The notes beneath the pieces were generated by a model. The model did not search any database, was not told the DNA's origin, and saw only the letters and a program-made list of their open reading frames with translations. Below are positions 36,442-44,449 of a DNA stretch of 64,000 nucleotides, piece by piece. How positions within the stretch are numbered: the first letter of the stretch is position 1; the number at the start of each line of letters is the position of its first letter. Both the position numbers and the translations under genes were made by a program. The stretch is from Phycisphaerae bacterium (GTDB lineage Bacteria; Planctomycetota; Phycisphaerae; UBA1845; PWPN01): NCBI GenBank assembly GCA_030372985.1, contig JAUCQB010000265.1, positions 1-64,000 of the forward strand. The letters run 5' to 3'.

Positions 36442-38193
36442 CTATTCCTCTGCGTTCGGCTTCTGTTCCTCGCCGTCTGCCTCCTCCGGCGGCATTCCCT
36501 CGATGACGACCGTCCTGGCCAACAGATCGCCGATTCGCTGCCGGTAGGGCGTGAAGAACACGATCGCCAGGAAGAAAAGCATGGCGGGCTCGAGTTCCAG
36601 AGGCCGGGTCAGGTTGCGGGCCAGAACTTGCAGACGGTTGGGACGCTCGAGCAACTCGGTCACCACCGTGAAACCCATCACTCGCTTGCCCGGTGTCGCC
36701 GACCATAGCAGCTCAAAAACGAGAGAATACGCCGCATAGATCAGCCGGAACGCCAGCCAGGCCCAGAAAAGCGCATGCGGCGCGGAAATGTCCTGTAAAC
36801 GTCCGCGGGAACTCAGAACCGCGCGGACCTCGTCGCCGTACTCTGCGATCGGCCCATGCCACAACCAACTGATTAGGATCAAGGCCGGAAGCATGTCGAT
36901 GAACGCCGCCGCCACGCGTTTGGCGAGGTTTGCCACCACCACGTCCGCCGGCAATACCACCGGGGCCATCATGTGTTCGTGCCGCCTGCGGAAAATCAGC
37001 AGGATCACCACCATCAGCACGGCAAGAATCAGGACGTCCGCCAGGTTACGATACGACGAGTGAGGCTTGGCTTCACCCTGTCTGGTCGGCACGGCCACAA
37101 ACGGCCTGGCCGGCTTGCCATCCTTCAATGACCAGAGCCCCACCTCGGCCTTGTTGCCGACCGGCCGGGCCACCGCCAGATGGTCCCCAAAAACCGCCAC
37201 CGCAGCCCCGGCGTCCATTTCAAGCGGTGTGCCATCGTCCAGAACCGGCGAGGACACGGCGTCCCACTCACCCCGCATGCCCGGCTTCGACGGCGGCGAC
37301 ATCCGCCACACCCGGCACCGCAGGCCGCCGCCACCCGGCTCACGAACCAGCGCGGCAAACAGCATGTCGTTGCCGCCGGCCATGGCAAAAGCCGCCGCCG
37401 GGGCCTCAGGCAGTCTCAGCACCTCGTTTGTCTGCCACTGGTCGTCGATTCTCCATGATGAGAAGATTTCTTCGGATTTGGCATCTTGTTGCCATACGAG
37501 CATCTGCTGGTTTTCGCGGGCGCACAACCAGACGCGGGCCGCCGTCGCGAAATCCGGAGCGGCGTCGAAACCGGGACGCCAGCTCAAACCGTCGTAGTAT
37601 ACGAGGTGATAGCTGCCCAGCGATCGAGTGGTCGGTTTCGGTTCTTCAGCCTCAGGTACGGACGAAGCCGGCGACGTCCGGCCAGGCTCACGAACTACCG
37701 GCTTGGAGGCCTGTCGCCGCTGCTGTTCCAGCCACTCGACCTCGACGCGACCGGCCGTGTGCGAGGTGACCAGAGCCCATAGCACAGGACGCGGGCCCGG
37801 GGGTGTTCCGGCCATCGCCACCGGGACGGCGGAGTCCGGCAGGCGAAGCTCGCGCCGGTCACCTGCCTTCGAATAGGAGTAATGAACGCCGTCGGCAAAG
37901 AAGACGTGAACCGCATCGCTCACCGTCGTGATGTGAGCGATCCGCCCGAGCTGAGGAGAAAACGGCGCTGCGCGGGGCGAATCGCCGGGCTTGTCGAAAT
38001 AGGAGAACCGCTGTATCAGCGTCTGCACGTCGGGCTCGCGGGCGCCGACGACCAGCCAGAGGACGCGTTCGCCGCCAGACGCGTGCAACTGCTCGATTTC
38101 CGAATCGGCCTGCGCGACAGCGGTGAGCGTCCCTGCGGCCGCCAGCACCGCCAACCAGCAGACAGTCCTTGGAGGCCTCGGCGGGTCGATCAT
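36442..38193 (-). CDS. RDD-family membrane protein
   Basis: The product has 583 residues. A signal or anchor helix at ~10-28 (VCWLAVLAAAGTLTAVAQA) is followed by ~350 residues of beta-rich extracytoplasmic region with no recognised motif. A helix (LADVLILAVLMVVILLIF) comes next. A C-terminal RDD domain (~425-560) follows, with the Arg of 'KRVAAAFIDMLPALI', the first Asp and the second RIGDLLARTVVI. RDD proteins have been linked to ion or small-molecule transport. The start overlaps the lipoprotein gene upstream by 4 bp, so translation is coupled. This plan with a large extracytoplasmic part is unusual. Confidence 0.82.
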   Translation of the reverse strand: MIDPPRPPRTVCWLAVLAAAGTLTAVAQADSEIEQLHASGGERVLWLVVGAREPDVQTLIQRFSYFDKPGDSPRAAPFSPQLGRIAHITTVSDAVHVFFADGVHYSYSKAGDRRELRLPDSAVPVAMAGTPPGPRPVLWALVTSHTAGRVEVEWLEQQRRQASKPVVREPGRTSPASSVPEAEEPKPTTRSLGSYHLVYYDGLSWRPGFDAAPDFATAARVWLCARENQQMLVWQQDAKSEEIFSSWRIDDQWQTNEVLRLPEAPAAAFAMAGGNDMLFAALVREPGGGGLRCRVWRMSPPSKPGMRGEWDAVSSPVLDDGTPLEMDAGAAVAVFGDHLAVARPVGNKAEVGLWSLKDGKPARPFVAVPTRQGEAKPHSSYRNLADVLILAVLMVVILLIFRRRHEHMMAPVVLPADVVVANLAKRVAAAFIDMLPALILISWLWHGPIAEYGDEVRAVLSSRGRLQDISAPHALFWAWLAFRLIYAAYSLVFELLWSATPGKRVMGFTVVTELLERPNRLQVLARNLTRPLELEPAMLFFLAIVFFTPYRQRIGDLLARTVVIEGMPPEEADGEEQKPNAEE

Positions 38194-39260
38194 CGTATCA
38201 TCACCGCATCAGGTTGCGTCGCAGGCTCGGACGGCCGACTCGCGTCTGGGGGTCGGGAAGGGGCGGTACCGGCCGCGGGAGCCGTCTGCGGAGCCGGCCG
38301 GGTCACCGGTCGCGGCTGGGGCCGCCAGCCGTCCACGCGCCGCACGTAACTCAGGTCCGCGCCGCCCTTTTGCATCGGCGAAACGAACAGCCGCTCGGCA
38401 GCCGGCTGGTCAAAACGCTTCAGCGAAGGGAACCGCATGGTCATGTGATTGTCGTTTCCGGCTTCGAGCGAATTCATTTCGATCTTGTGCGGAGCACGAA
38501 CCTCGCTGCCTTCGACCGGCCGGTAATCGGACAGCAGCACCTGCATGGTCGGCCGGCCGTCGGGGTGGAAGTAGACAATCCTCTGCACGAGGTAGGGTTC
38601 GCGCCGGCCGATCTCCATCACCTTGCTGATGTAGCCCTGCCCCTGCTCGTCATAGTTCAAGAAAACGAGTTGGTAGCCGTTCTCGCACACCCAGAGCACC
38701 GGGCCCTGCGAACCGGTGGTGTCCGTGGGCAGGTCGCCGACGCCGAGAACGTCGAGCAGCACGTCGGGGCGTATCGGGAGGTCGACGTCAGCGTTGTTGG
38801 TGAGCCACTCATGCTCGCCCCAGTAGTAGCGATTCTCCTTGGCCCGCTCCCAGACCCAGAACTCGCGGTAGTTGGAGCCGGCCTCGATCGTACCGCCCAG
38901 CGTGTGCTCCATCCGCAGATACAGGTTGCGAGGTTTCCGATAGAGCAGAACCACTTTCATGTCAAAGGAGGTGGTCGGGGCAGAGTCGTCGGAGCCGCGC
39001 CGCCACTGCCCGACGGCCGAGCCGTTCACCCCCCGCAGCAGAAAATCCATCTGCCCGCTGTTCCAGTTCACCCGCTCGATCACCGCTCGCAACGGCAGGG
39101 GTTCTTCCGGCGGGCCCAGGCTGGTGTCACCCGGCGGGCATCCGGTGATGCCGCAGGCCAGAACCAGCATCGCCGCGAGGCGGGCGAGCGAACCGGGCCC
39201 GGCGGCTCCCGGCAGGCGTCCGGCAGAGAATCTCAATGAGCCGTCAGGGTGTCTGGGCAT
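38190..39260 (-). CDS. Predicted lipoprotein of unknown function
   Basis: The product has 356 residues from the ATG at 39260; an upstream ATG at 39332 lies inside the preceding gene. A lipobox follows a hydrophobic stretch (LAAMLVLACGITGC). The body is rich in beta strands (YREFWVWERAKENRYYWGEHEW) and resembles LolA/LolB-like lipoprotein carriers in strand spacing, but no diagnostic residue is present. The end is Pro-rich and probably unstructured. It is the middle gene of a three-gene coupled set (39244-38193). Both junctions overlap, by 17 and 4 bp. Confidence 0.65.
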   Translation of the reverse strand: MPRHPDGSLRFSAGRLPGAAGPGSLARLAAMLVLACGITGCPPGDTSLGPPEEPLPLRAVIERVNWNSGQMDFLLRGVNGSAVGQWRRGSDDSAPTTSFDMKVVLLYRKPRNLYLRMEHTLGGTIEAGSNYREFWVWERAKENRYYWGEHEWLTNNADVDLPIRPDVLLDVLGVGDLPTDTTGSQGPVLWVCENGYQLVFLNYDEQGQGYISKVMEIGRREPYLVQRIVYFHPDGRPTMQVLLSDYRPVEGSEVRAPHKIEMNSLEAGNDNHMTMRFPSLKRFDQPAAERLFVSPMQKGGADLSYVRRVDGWRPQPRPVTRPAPQTAPAAGTAPSRPPDASRPSEPATQPDAVMIR

Positions 39261-39840
39261 CGCTCTCGATCGCTCCGTGAGGTTGGCTCTCTTGCTCCCC
39301 TGCCGGCGACGGCTCGCTGTCCGGTTGCTCAACCACCTGCAACGCGTCGATCGCGCCGCTGAGAATGGCCGTGAGCTGCGCGCTGAGCCGTTCGATCTGC
39401 TCGTTCTCCAGCTTGGAGTTGAGCACCCGGTGCATGCTCTGGTCGCTGGTCATCCGCAGGTGCCAGTATTCCCGGCCTTCTTCGGTGGTGCTCCGGTCCA
39501 TTTTCAGCAGCCGCTTGCGCATCAGCAGCAAGGCAAGCACGAAGCGCAGTTGCTGCTTCGGCTCCGATTGGGCGTCTTCCAGTTGCGTGAACAGTTGCGA
39601 CAGGATGGCCATATCCACCGCGTAGGTGCCCGGCTTCTTCTCGCGAACGGGCACCCGGCCCCGCCAGTAACAGAATGTGCCTTCCGGCGGCCCCTGCCAG
39701 GCGTCCACCGCGTAGTCGCGGCGTTCAAACCCGGCCGCCGTCTCCAGCAAGACCGCATAATACGCCTCGCCCTCGGCCAACGGCCGATCCGACGCCGCAC
39801 ACCGGCCCGTCGTCCGTGATACTTCCCAATCCTCGACCAT
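39244..39840 (-). CDS. Conserved planctomycete-type hypothetical protein
   Basis: The product has 198 residues from the ATG at 39840 (MVEDWEVSRTTGRC). Earlier ATGs at 39990 and elsewhere precede a low-quality stretch. A short N-terminal segment (RTTGRCAASDRPLAEGEAYYAVL) looks like a small metal or cofactor pocket with one Cys. The centre is helical with YAVDMAILSQLF and FVLALLLMRKRLLKMDR. The end is acidic and Gln/Glu-rich. No enzymatic motif is seen. It is first in the coupled set with the lipoprotein and RDD genes, so a shared function is likely. Confidence 0.65.
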   Translation of the reverse strand: MVEDWEVSRTTGRCAASDRPLAEGEAYYAVLLETAAGFERRDYAVDAWQGPPEGTFCYWRGRVPVREKKPGTYAVDMAILSQLFTQLEDAQSEPKQQLRFVLALLLMRKRLLKMDRSTTEEGREYWHLRMTSDQSMHRVLNSKLENEQIERLSAQLTAILSGAIDALQVVEQPDSEPSPAGEQESQPHGAIESDAQTP

Positions 39841-39996
39841 CGATCCCGCTTGTGCCTCCGTGCGGCCGGAACACAGACCGGCCATCGGAGACAAAGGTAC
39901 ACGATTCCCGGCGAAGCGTAAATGACCGGAAAGATGACGCTCGGCCCGGAATCCTTTCCGGGCCGCACCCTTGCGGAATCCCTTCCGCATTCGCGG

Positions 39997-40168
39997 ATGA
40001 ATAACGATGGGAATCGTCAGGAGAAAGGTCCCAAATGGGAATCTGGGACCAGCCGACCCTACCCTCCACCAATTTCAAATCTCAAATCCCGCAATCTCAA
40101 ATCTCTCCCCCCATCCCGGCCCGGAATAGAAAGAGCCCGGCGGGATAGTCCCCGCCGGGCTCAGGGTT
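39997..40168. repeat. Direct repeat copy A flanking the toxin-antitoxin pair
   Basis: This ~172-bp unit is ~85-90% identical to copy B at 40898-41077. Its parts, in order, are an ACGATGGGAATCGT hairpin; a GGTCCCA/TGGGACC stem; the shared block CAGCCGACCCTACCCTCCACC; AATTTCAAATCTCAAATC words; and a GAGCCCGGCGGG/CCCGCCGGGCTC terminator. Copies A and B lie at the two ends of the PIN/antitoxin genes. Confidence 0.8.
40133..40162 (-). terminator. Rho-independent terminator of the toxin-antitoxin operon
   Basis: The arms GAGCCCGGCGGG (40133-40144) and CCCGCCGGGCTC (40151-40162) pair perfectly over 12 bp around ATAGTC. On the minus strand they are followed by TTTCTATT. It lies 33 bp after the antitoxin stop, so it closes that operon. 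Confidence 0.8.
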
Positions 40169-40194
40169 CTGGCCTGTGCGTGAGTTCGGGTCCC

Positions 40195-40392
40195 TCACCG
40201 CGACGGACGTTCGGGTTTCTGCGAGGCGAACCGTCCGGTTCGGGTTCGATACTCCTCCCCCACTTGGCGATAGTACTCCGCGAGTTTGTCGAAGTCGTCG
40301 CCAACCCGGTCGCTGATGCTTTTTCGAACGGCCCGGACCTCATCGATCAGCGGGTCAACGGCGTTTCGCGATGCGGCGGTCTTACTCATCAT
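40195..40392 (-). CDS. Small antitoxin-like protein
   Basis: The product has 65 residues. It is strongly charged with a helical pattern (ASRNAVDPLIDEVRAVRKSISDRVGDDFDKLAEYYRQ), like partner proteins of PIN-domain toxins. No DNA-binding fold is certain; a short ribbon or helix at the N-terminus is possible. It overlaps the toxin gene's end by 11 bp. Both are on the minus strand, with the toxin first. In most type II systems the antitoxin is first, so the order is reversed. Assignment rests on size and pairing. Confidence 0.65.
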   Translation of the reverse strand: MMSKTAASRNAVDPLIDEVRAVRKSISDRVGDDFDKLAEYYRQVGEEYRTRTGRFASQKPERPSR

Positions 40393-40858
40393 CCACCTCC
40401 CAGAGGAATTCAGGGGTCACAATCCGCGGCGGAACCAAGCCGAATCGAAGACACAACCTGCCCAAGTGCTCCACCTTGTTCGGGTTCGCCAGGTGCTTGA
40501 CGTTCCAACTAAGCACAAAGTCCATGCTACAGACAGTGGCCACGGCAACATGAATCGCGTCACCTTTCAGGGGCCCTGGCATCGCCTTCTCGGCAACCAG
40601 CAACCGCGCCAAACCGATGGCCTCGGGCGCCACTGCCAACGACTCGATACCATCGATCCATTCAAGGGCTGACCGGCTGGCACGGAAGGCGGGATCCGAC
40701 AGTTCGGCAACAACCTCGTCCGACACAAACAAGTCATGCTGCTGTCTTTGCCTTTCCCACCACTCACGGCTCGCTTCCCGTCGGTAACAACTCGCAGAAT
40801 CACTGCGGTCTGAAACACAAGCGCTGACAAAGCTCGTCTCAAGGTACACTCGGGCCAT
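40382..40858 (-). CDS. PIN-domain ribonuclease toxin
   Basis: The product has 158 residues. The start MARVYLETSF replaces the usual 'D-T-S/N' with Glu in the first acidic position. Further acidic residues lie in FVSDEVVAEL and GDAIHVAVA (Asp ~100), and the end has SWNVKHLANP, as in PIN proteins of this group. PIN toxins cut RNA, often tRNA or mRNA, and are held by a small partner protein. The ATG is only five bases after a TATAAT box, which suggests a leaderless transcript. The gene pair is flanked by direct repeats A and B. Confidence 0.82.
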   Translation of the reverse strand: MARVYLETSFVSACVSDRSDSASCYRREASREWWERQRQQHDLFVSDEVVAELSDPAFRASRSALEWIDGIESLAVAPEAIGLARLLVAEKAMPGPLKGDAIHVAVATVCSMDFVLSWNVKHLANPNKVEHLGRLCLRFGLVPPRIVTPEFLWEVDDE

Positions 40859-40863
40859 GCCGT

Positions 40864-40872
40864 ATTATAACA
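40864..40872 (-). promoter_or_regulatory. Extended -10 promoter for a leaderless toxin transcript
   Basis: On the minus strand TGT-TATAAT (40872-40864) is a perfect -10 box with the TGN extension that can replace a -35 box. The ATG of the toxin gene begins five bases later. A transcription start at or next to that A would leave no leader. No ribosome-binding site is seen upstream, consistent with this. Confidence 0.5.
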
Positions 40873-40897
40873 CGAACCTCCACCGGCGGCACAGCCG

Positions 40898-41077
40898 AAT
40901 GAATGACGATAGGAATCGTCAAGAGAAAGGTCCCAGATAGGAATCTGGGACCAGCCGACCCTACCCTCCACCAATTTCAAATCTCAAATCCACCAATCTC
41001 AAATCCGCCTCTCCCCCTCCATCCCGGCCCGAAATAGAAAGAGCCCGGTGGGATAGTCCCCACCGGGCTCGGGGTTG
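40898..41077. repeat. Direct repeat copy B flanking the toxin-antitoxin pair
   Basis: This is the partner of copy A (39997-40168). It has the same parts in the same order. The substitutions include paired ones that keep both stems: the terminator C-G pair of copy A is T-A here, and the upper hairpin reads GGTCCCAGA/TCTGGGACC with longer pairing. The copy also carries the end of the RTX gene's terminator. Confidence 0.8.
41041..41070 (-). terminator. Rho-independent terminator of the RTX/S-layer-like gene
   Basis: GAGCCCGGTGGG (41041-41052) pairs with CCCACCGGGCTC (41059-41070) around ATAGTC. On the minus strand a TTTCTATTTC tract follows. It lies 53 bp past the stop of the gene ending at 41123. 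Confidence 0.8.
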
Positions 41078-41122
41078 TTGACTCACACCTTCAGGCAACC
41101 GTGTGGCTCAGGCGCCGCACTG

Positions 41123-43537
41123 TTACTCGATGGTGGTGTTGCCGCTCGTGATCGTCGTGCCGGTCAAGCCGGTCACGCCGGTCAACTGGATGAGCACGTC
41201 GCCACCGGCGATGCCGTCCACGCCCTCCGAGATGAAGACGTAGCTGTTGCCACCCTGCTCGAACACGCAGAACTGTCCAGCCGCAGCAGCGCCGCCGGCA
41301 TTAATGCCGGCCTCGGCGGCAACGATCCGCTCGGCCAACGTATCATCGGCCGCATTGAACGAGCAGATACCCTCGGCATTGATGGTCGCCACGGCTACGC
41401 CACCGGCCGCGTTCTGGACAATAGTCAGATCGACCGCATAGTCGATGATATCGGAGGCTGTCGCCCAGTCCGAGATCGTGTCAAAAACGCCGGCGGCCGG
41501 AGGCCCGCTGATGTCGCCGGCAGCGAACTTGAACGTGTCCGCACCAGCCCCACCCGTCATAGCATCATCGCCGACGCCGCCGGTGATGCTGTCGTCACCG
41601 TCGCCGCCGTTGATCTGGTCGTTCCCGGGCAGACCGTCGAGCGTGTCATTGCCGGCGTCGCCAGCCAGGATGTCTGGGTTAGCGCCACCCGTGATGGTAT
41701 CGTTGCCCTGACCGCCGGCGATCTGGTTGGGCACGCCGGCATTGCCGACGATGGTCAGGTTGCCGGTCAACGCCGAGGCGCTGACGGTGACGCTGACGGG
41801 GGCCAACAGCGTGCCGGCGTTCAGATTCTGGTCGCCGGTGATCGTGATCGTCTCGGTCACGAAGGCCTGATCGCTCATCACGATGCCGGGCGCGATCGCA
41901 TTGGCGGTCGTGCCGCCCGAGTTGATGGTCAGCGCATCCACGCCCAAGTTCGGACCACCGCCGCTAACGTTGATCACGCCGCAGCCATTGCCGTCGCCGG
42001 CCAGGTCGATGGTCAGAGCCTCGTCCGTGTCGCCACCGTCGTACGAGGCCGTAATCGCTCCGGCGGTCTCGCCCGTGTCCAGAGCCACCTGGATGGTGAC
42101 GTTGTTGTCGGCATCATCAAAAATAAAGGCAACGGCGCCGACGGTGGTCGGCTCCAGGATGACCTGGTCGATGCCCAAAGCCTGCTGAGGCCCGCCGGTG
42201 CTGAAGTCGAAGCCCCCGCCCGCGGGGAAAGTGATGCCGATTCCGAAATCTCCGGTCAGGCCCGAAGCATCCAGCAGAACATCCATGTTGGCGGGGCCGG
42301 CGACCTTCTGGATCGTCAGGCCGCCAGCTCCGGTAATGGCGAGCGCGCTGCCGGCAGGGTCTAGCACGATGTCCCCGGCGGCGGTCCCGAAGATCGACGC
42401 GGCGGAAGCCGCATCGATCACGCTGTCGGCCGTCGCCTCGACGGTCAGCGTATCGAGCACATTCGCACCTGCGGTGCCGTCATACTCGAACGCGGCTCCA
42501 TCGGCGGTGCCATCCAAGGTCAGGGCGACCGACCCGATGTCGTCAGCCGGAACCAGCTTGAACTTGTCGGCAAAGCCCGCGGCCAGCGAGATCGCATAAT
42601 CAGCGCCGGCTTCGGCATTGTTGATGGTCAGCCCGGCGGTGCCCGCCGCGCCGTAGGCCGTTGTGCCCACAAAGTTAGTCGCATCAACAATCTTGTCGGC
42701 AGTTCCGACGGTCGTGAAGTTCATGGTTGCGACGTTAATGAAGTTGGCCGCACCGGGGTTGGCGGCGATCTCAGCCTCGAGCACATCGTTGCCGCCGGCC
42801 CCATTGACCACGTCATTGGCCTGGATGGTGTTGATGCCGGCGGTGAAGGTGTCGTCGCCGGTCGTGCCCTCCAGAACGTCACCGTCCAGCGTAGTCAGTT
42901 CGAACGAGGTCAGCGCCGAAACGACGACGTCGATCGTGTCGCTGGCGGTGTTGCCTTCCGCGTCGAGCACGCCCACGCGAATGGTGAACGTGCCGAGAGC
43001 GTCGTTCGAGAAGGCCGCATTCGTAACCTGGGCGTCGTCGGGATCGAGCACAACCGTGCCGGCATCGCCGAGAGTGACGATCGACCAGTTATAGGCTATG
43101 GCCGTCCCGTTGGTGGCCAGGGCCGTGAGAGGCAGGGTGTCGCCACCCTCGGCCGTCTCGGCGCCCGTGATCTGCACCGCGATCGCGTAAGTCACCGTCA
43201 CGGTCACGTCGGCGGTGTCGGTGTCGCCGTCGGCATCCGTCACCGTGCAGGTGAAGACGGTGGTCGCCGTCACGGTTGCCGACGCATCCCCATTAGCGGG
43301 GTCCTCATCGGTGATGGTGGTGGCCGGGCTGGCCGTCCAGGCAAAGGTGTACGGCTCGGTGCCGTTTTCAGCGGTGGCGGTCAGCGTCACGTCGACGCTG
43401 TTGACGCCGGACGTCGGGGTGGCCGTGGCCGTCACGGTCAACACCTTCGGCTTCGGGATGCAAATCGCACCCGACGTGGCGAACAGAGCGGCCGCTACCG
43501 CCAAGGCCGCCCAAGCCCTGAAGTTTCGATTAAACAT
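41123..43537 (-). CDS. RTX/S-layer-like secreted protein
   Basis: The product has 804 residues, with a strong ribosome site (AGGAGGT) before the ATG. A signal helix (AWAALAVAAALFATSGAIC) is followed by two Ig/PKD-like domains (~30-210). Then comes a region starting LTTLDGDVLEGTTGDDTFTAG, which resembles the RsaA-type S-layer repeat. Calcium-binding nonapeptide repeats of the form G-G-x-G-x-D occur at ~620-690 (GGQGNDTITGG, GGDGDDSITGG). The tail resembles the RTX C-terminal domain. Known RTX/S-layer proteins of this type leave by type I secretion, but a cleavable-looking signal is present here and no type I exporter is in the window. It folds with calcium outside the cell. Confidence 0.82.
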   Translation of the reverse strand: MFNRNFRAWAALAVAAALFATSGAICIPKPKVLTVTATATPTSGVNSVDVTLTATAENGTEPYTFAWTASPATTITDEDPANGDASATVTATTVFTCTVTDADGDTDTADVTVTVTYAIAVQITGAETAEGGDTLPLTALATNGTAIAYNWSIVTLGDAGTVVLDPDDAQVTNAAFSNDALGTFTIRVGVLDAEGNTASDTIDVVVSALTSFELTTLDGDVLEGTTGDDTFTAGINTIQANDVVNGAGGNDVLEAEIAANPGAANFINVATMNFTTVGTADKIVDATNFVGTTAYGAAGTAGLTINNAEAGADYAISLAAGFADKFKLVPADDIGSVALTLDGTADGAAFEYDGTAGANVLDTLTVEATADSVIDAASAASIFGTAAGDIVLDPAGSALAITGAGGLTIQKVAGPANMDVLLDASGLTGDFGIGITFPAGGGFDFSTGGPQQALGIDQVILEPTTVGAVAFIFDDADNNVTIQVALDTGETAGAITASYDGGDTDEALTIDLAGDGNGCGVINVSGGGPNLGVDALTINSGGTTANAIAPGIVMSDQAFVTETITITGDQNLNAGTLLAPVSVTVSASALTGNLTIVGNAGVPNQIAGGQGNDTITGGANPDILAGDAGNDTLDGLPGNDQINGGDGDDSITGGVGDDAMTGGAGADTFKFAAGDISGPPAAGVFDTISDWATASDIIDYAVDLTIVQNAAGGVAVATINAEGICSFNAADDTLAERIVAAEAGINAGGAAAAGQFCVFEQGGNSYVFISEGVDGIAGGDVLIQLTGVTGLTGTTITSGNTTIE

Positions 43538-44449
43538 TTCTGAGTTACCTCCTACACTAGAACTAAGAACGCTACAATTCTGTTTCTTCGAGGGGTCATG
43601 GCTCGGACCGACGCCCGGCCCGGTTTCACCTGTCTCGCCGCCCGCCAGGCGGGGTCCGCCCGCGGGTTTCCAGATCTCGGATTTGGCGACCCGGGCCCTG
43701 GAAAGCCGCGGCCGCTACCAGCGAAACAGGATGGCCCGACAACCGATCAGCGGTCCTCGCCAACCATCCCCTCGAAACGCTTACCAGATTGTCAAACATC
43801 ACTCTCCGGCGGACCGCCCGCCGGCACGTATCGGCCCTCAAAATGCGTCATCGGTGATCCTCGCCCGCAGGCCAGACCAACCGAACGCATTGTTCCGACT
43901 TTCTTTGCGGCAATTGATTTGCAACTTCTCGTTAATGCGATCTCTCGCGCCAAAGACCAGCATCAACACCTACTTACGTCACATTCAGGCCTTCGGACGC
44001 GCCAACGAACTCGGCACGAAAAACTCAAGCCCGATAAACAACGACGACCAACAATCTTACGGGGCCACCGAGGGTTGTCAATACCGTCCGGCCACTTTTT
44101 TCGGCCGGGGGGCCTTGCTTGCGGCAGGCCTTGCCTTTGGCAAAGCCGGCTCTGCCACCCGCCAGCCTCGGACTCGCATGGCATCCCTACGGAGGTACCC
44201 TGCAATGCTCCCGTCCACGCGGGCATAGGCGCGTGTCTCATCAGGGTTTATCGTTCGGAATCCTCCCGATACAACAGTGTTTTCCCCCGAATCGGCCCAA
44301 AAAGGCCTTCTATTCATAGCGACCTCGAGAGAGGAAGGGTTCAGGGTTCACACACACCGTGGCAGAGAGTTGCCAATAGACGGCTTATCGTCATAGAGGG
44401 GGCGGCAGAGGCAAATCGCGTCGATGAGAGTCTGCTCCCGCCTGGCGCG
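43538..44449. other. 912-bp intergenic region, no gene supported
   Basis: A plus-strand open frame of 290 codons crosses here, but its composition is Arg/Pro/Ser-rich, it has no ribosome site and it reads like antisense GC-rich noise. No tRNA cloverleaf or terminator could be recognised. It lies between the start of the RTX gene and the end of the GH57 gene, both on minus. The first ~200 bp should hold the RTX promoter. Confidence 0.4.
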
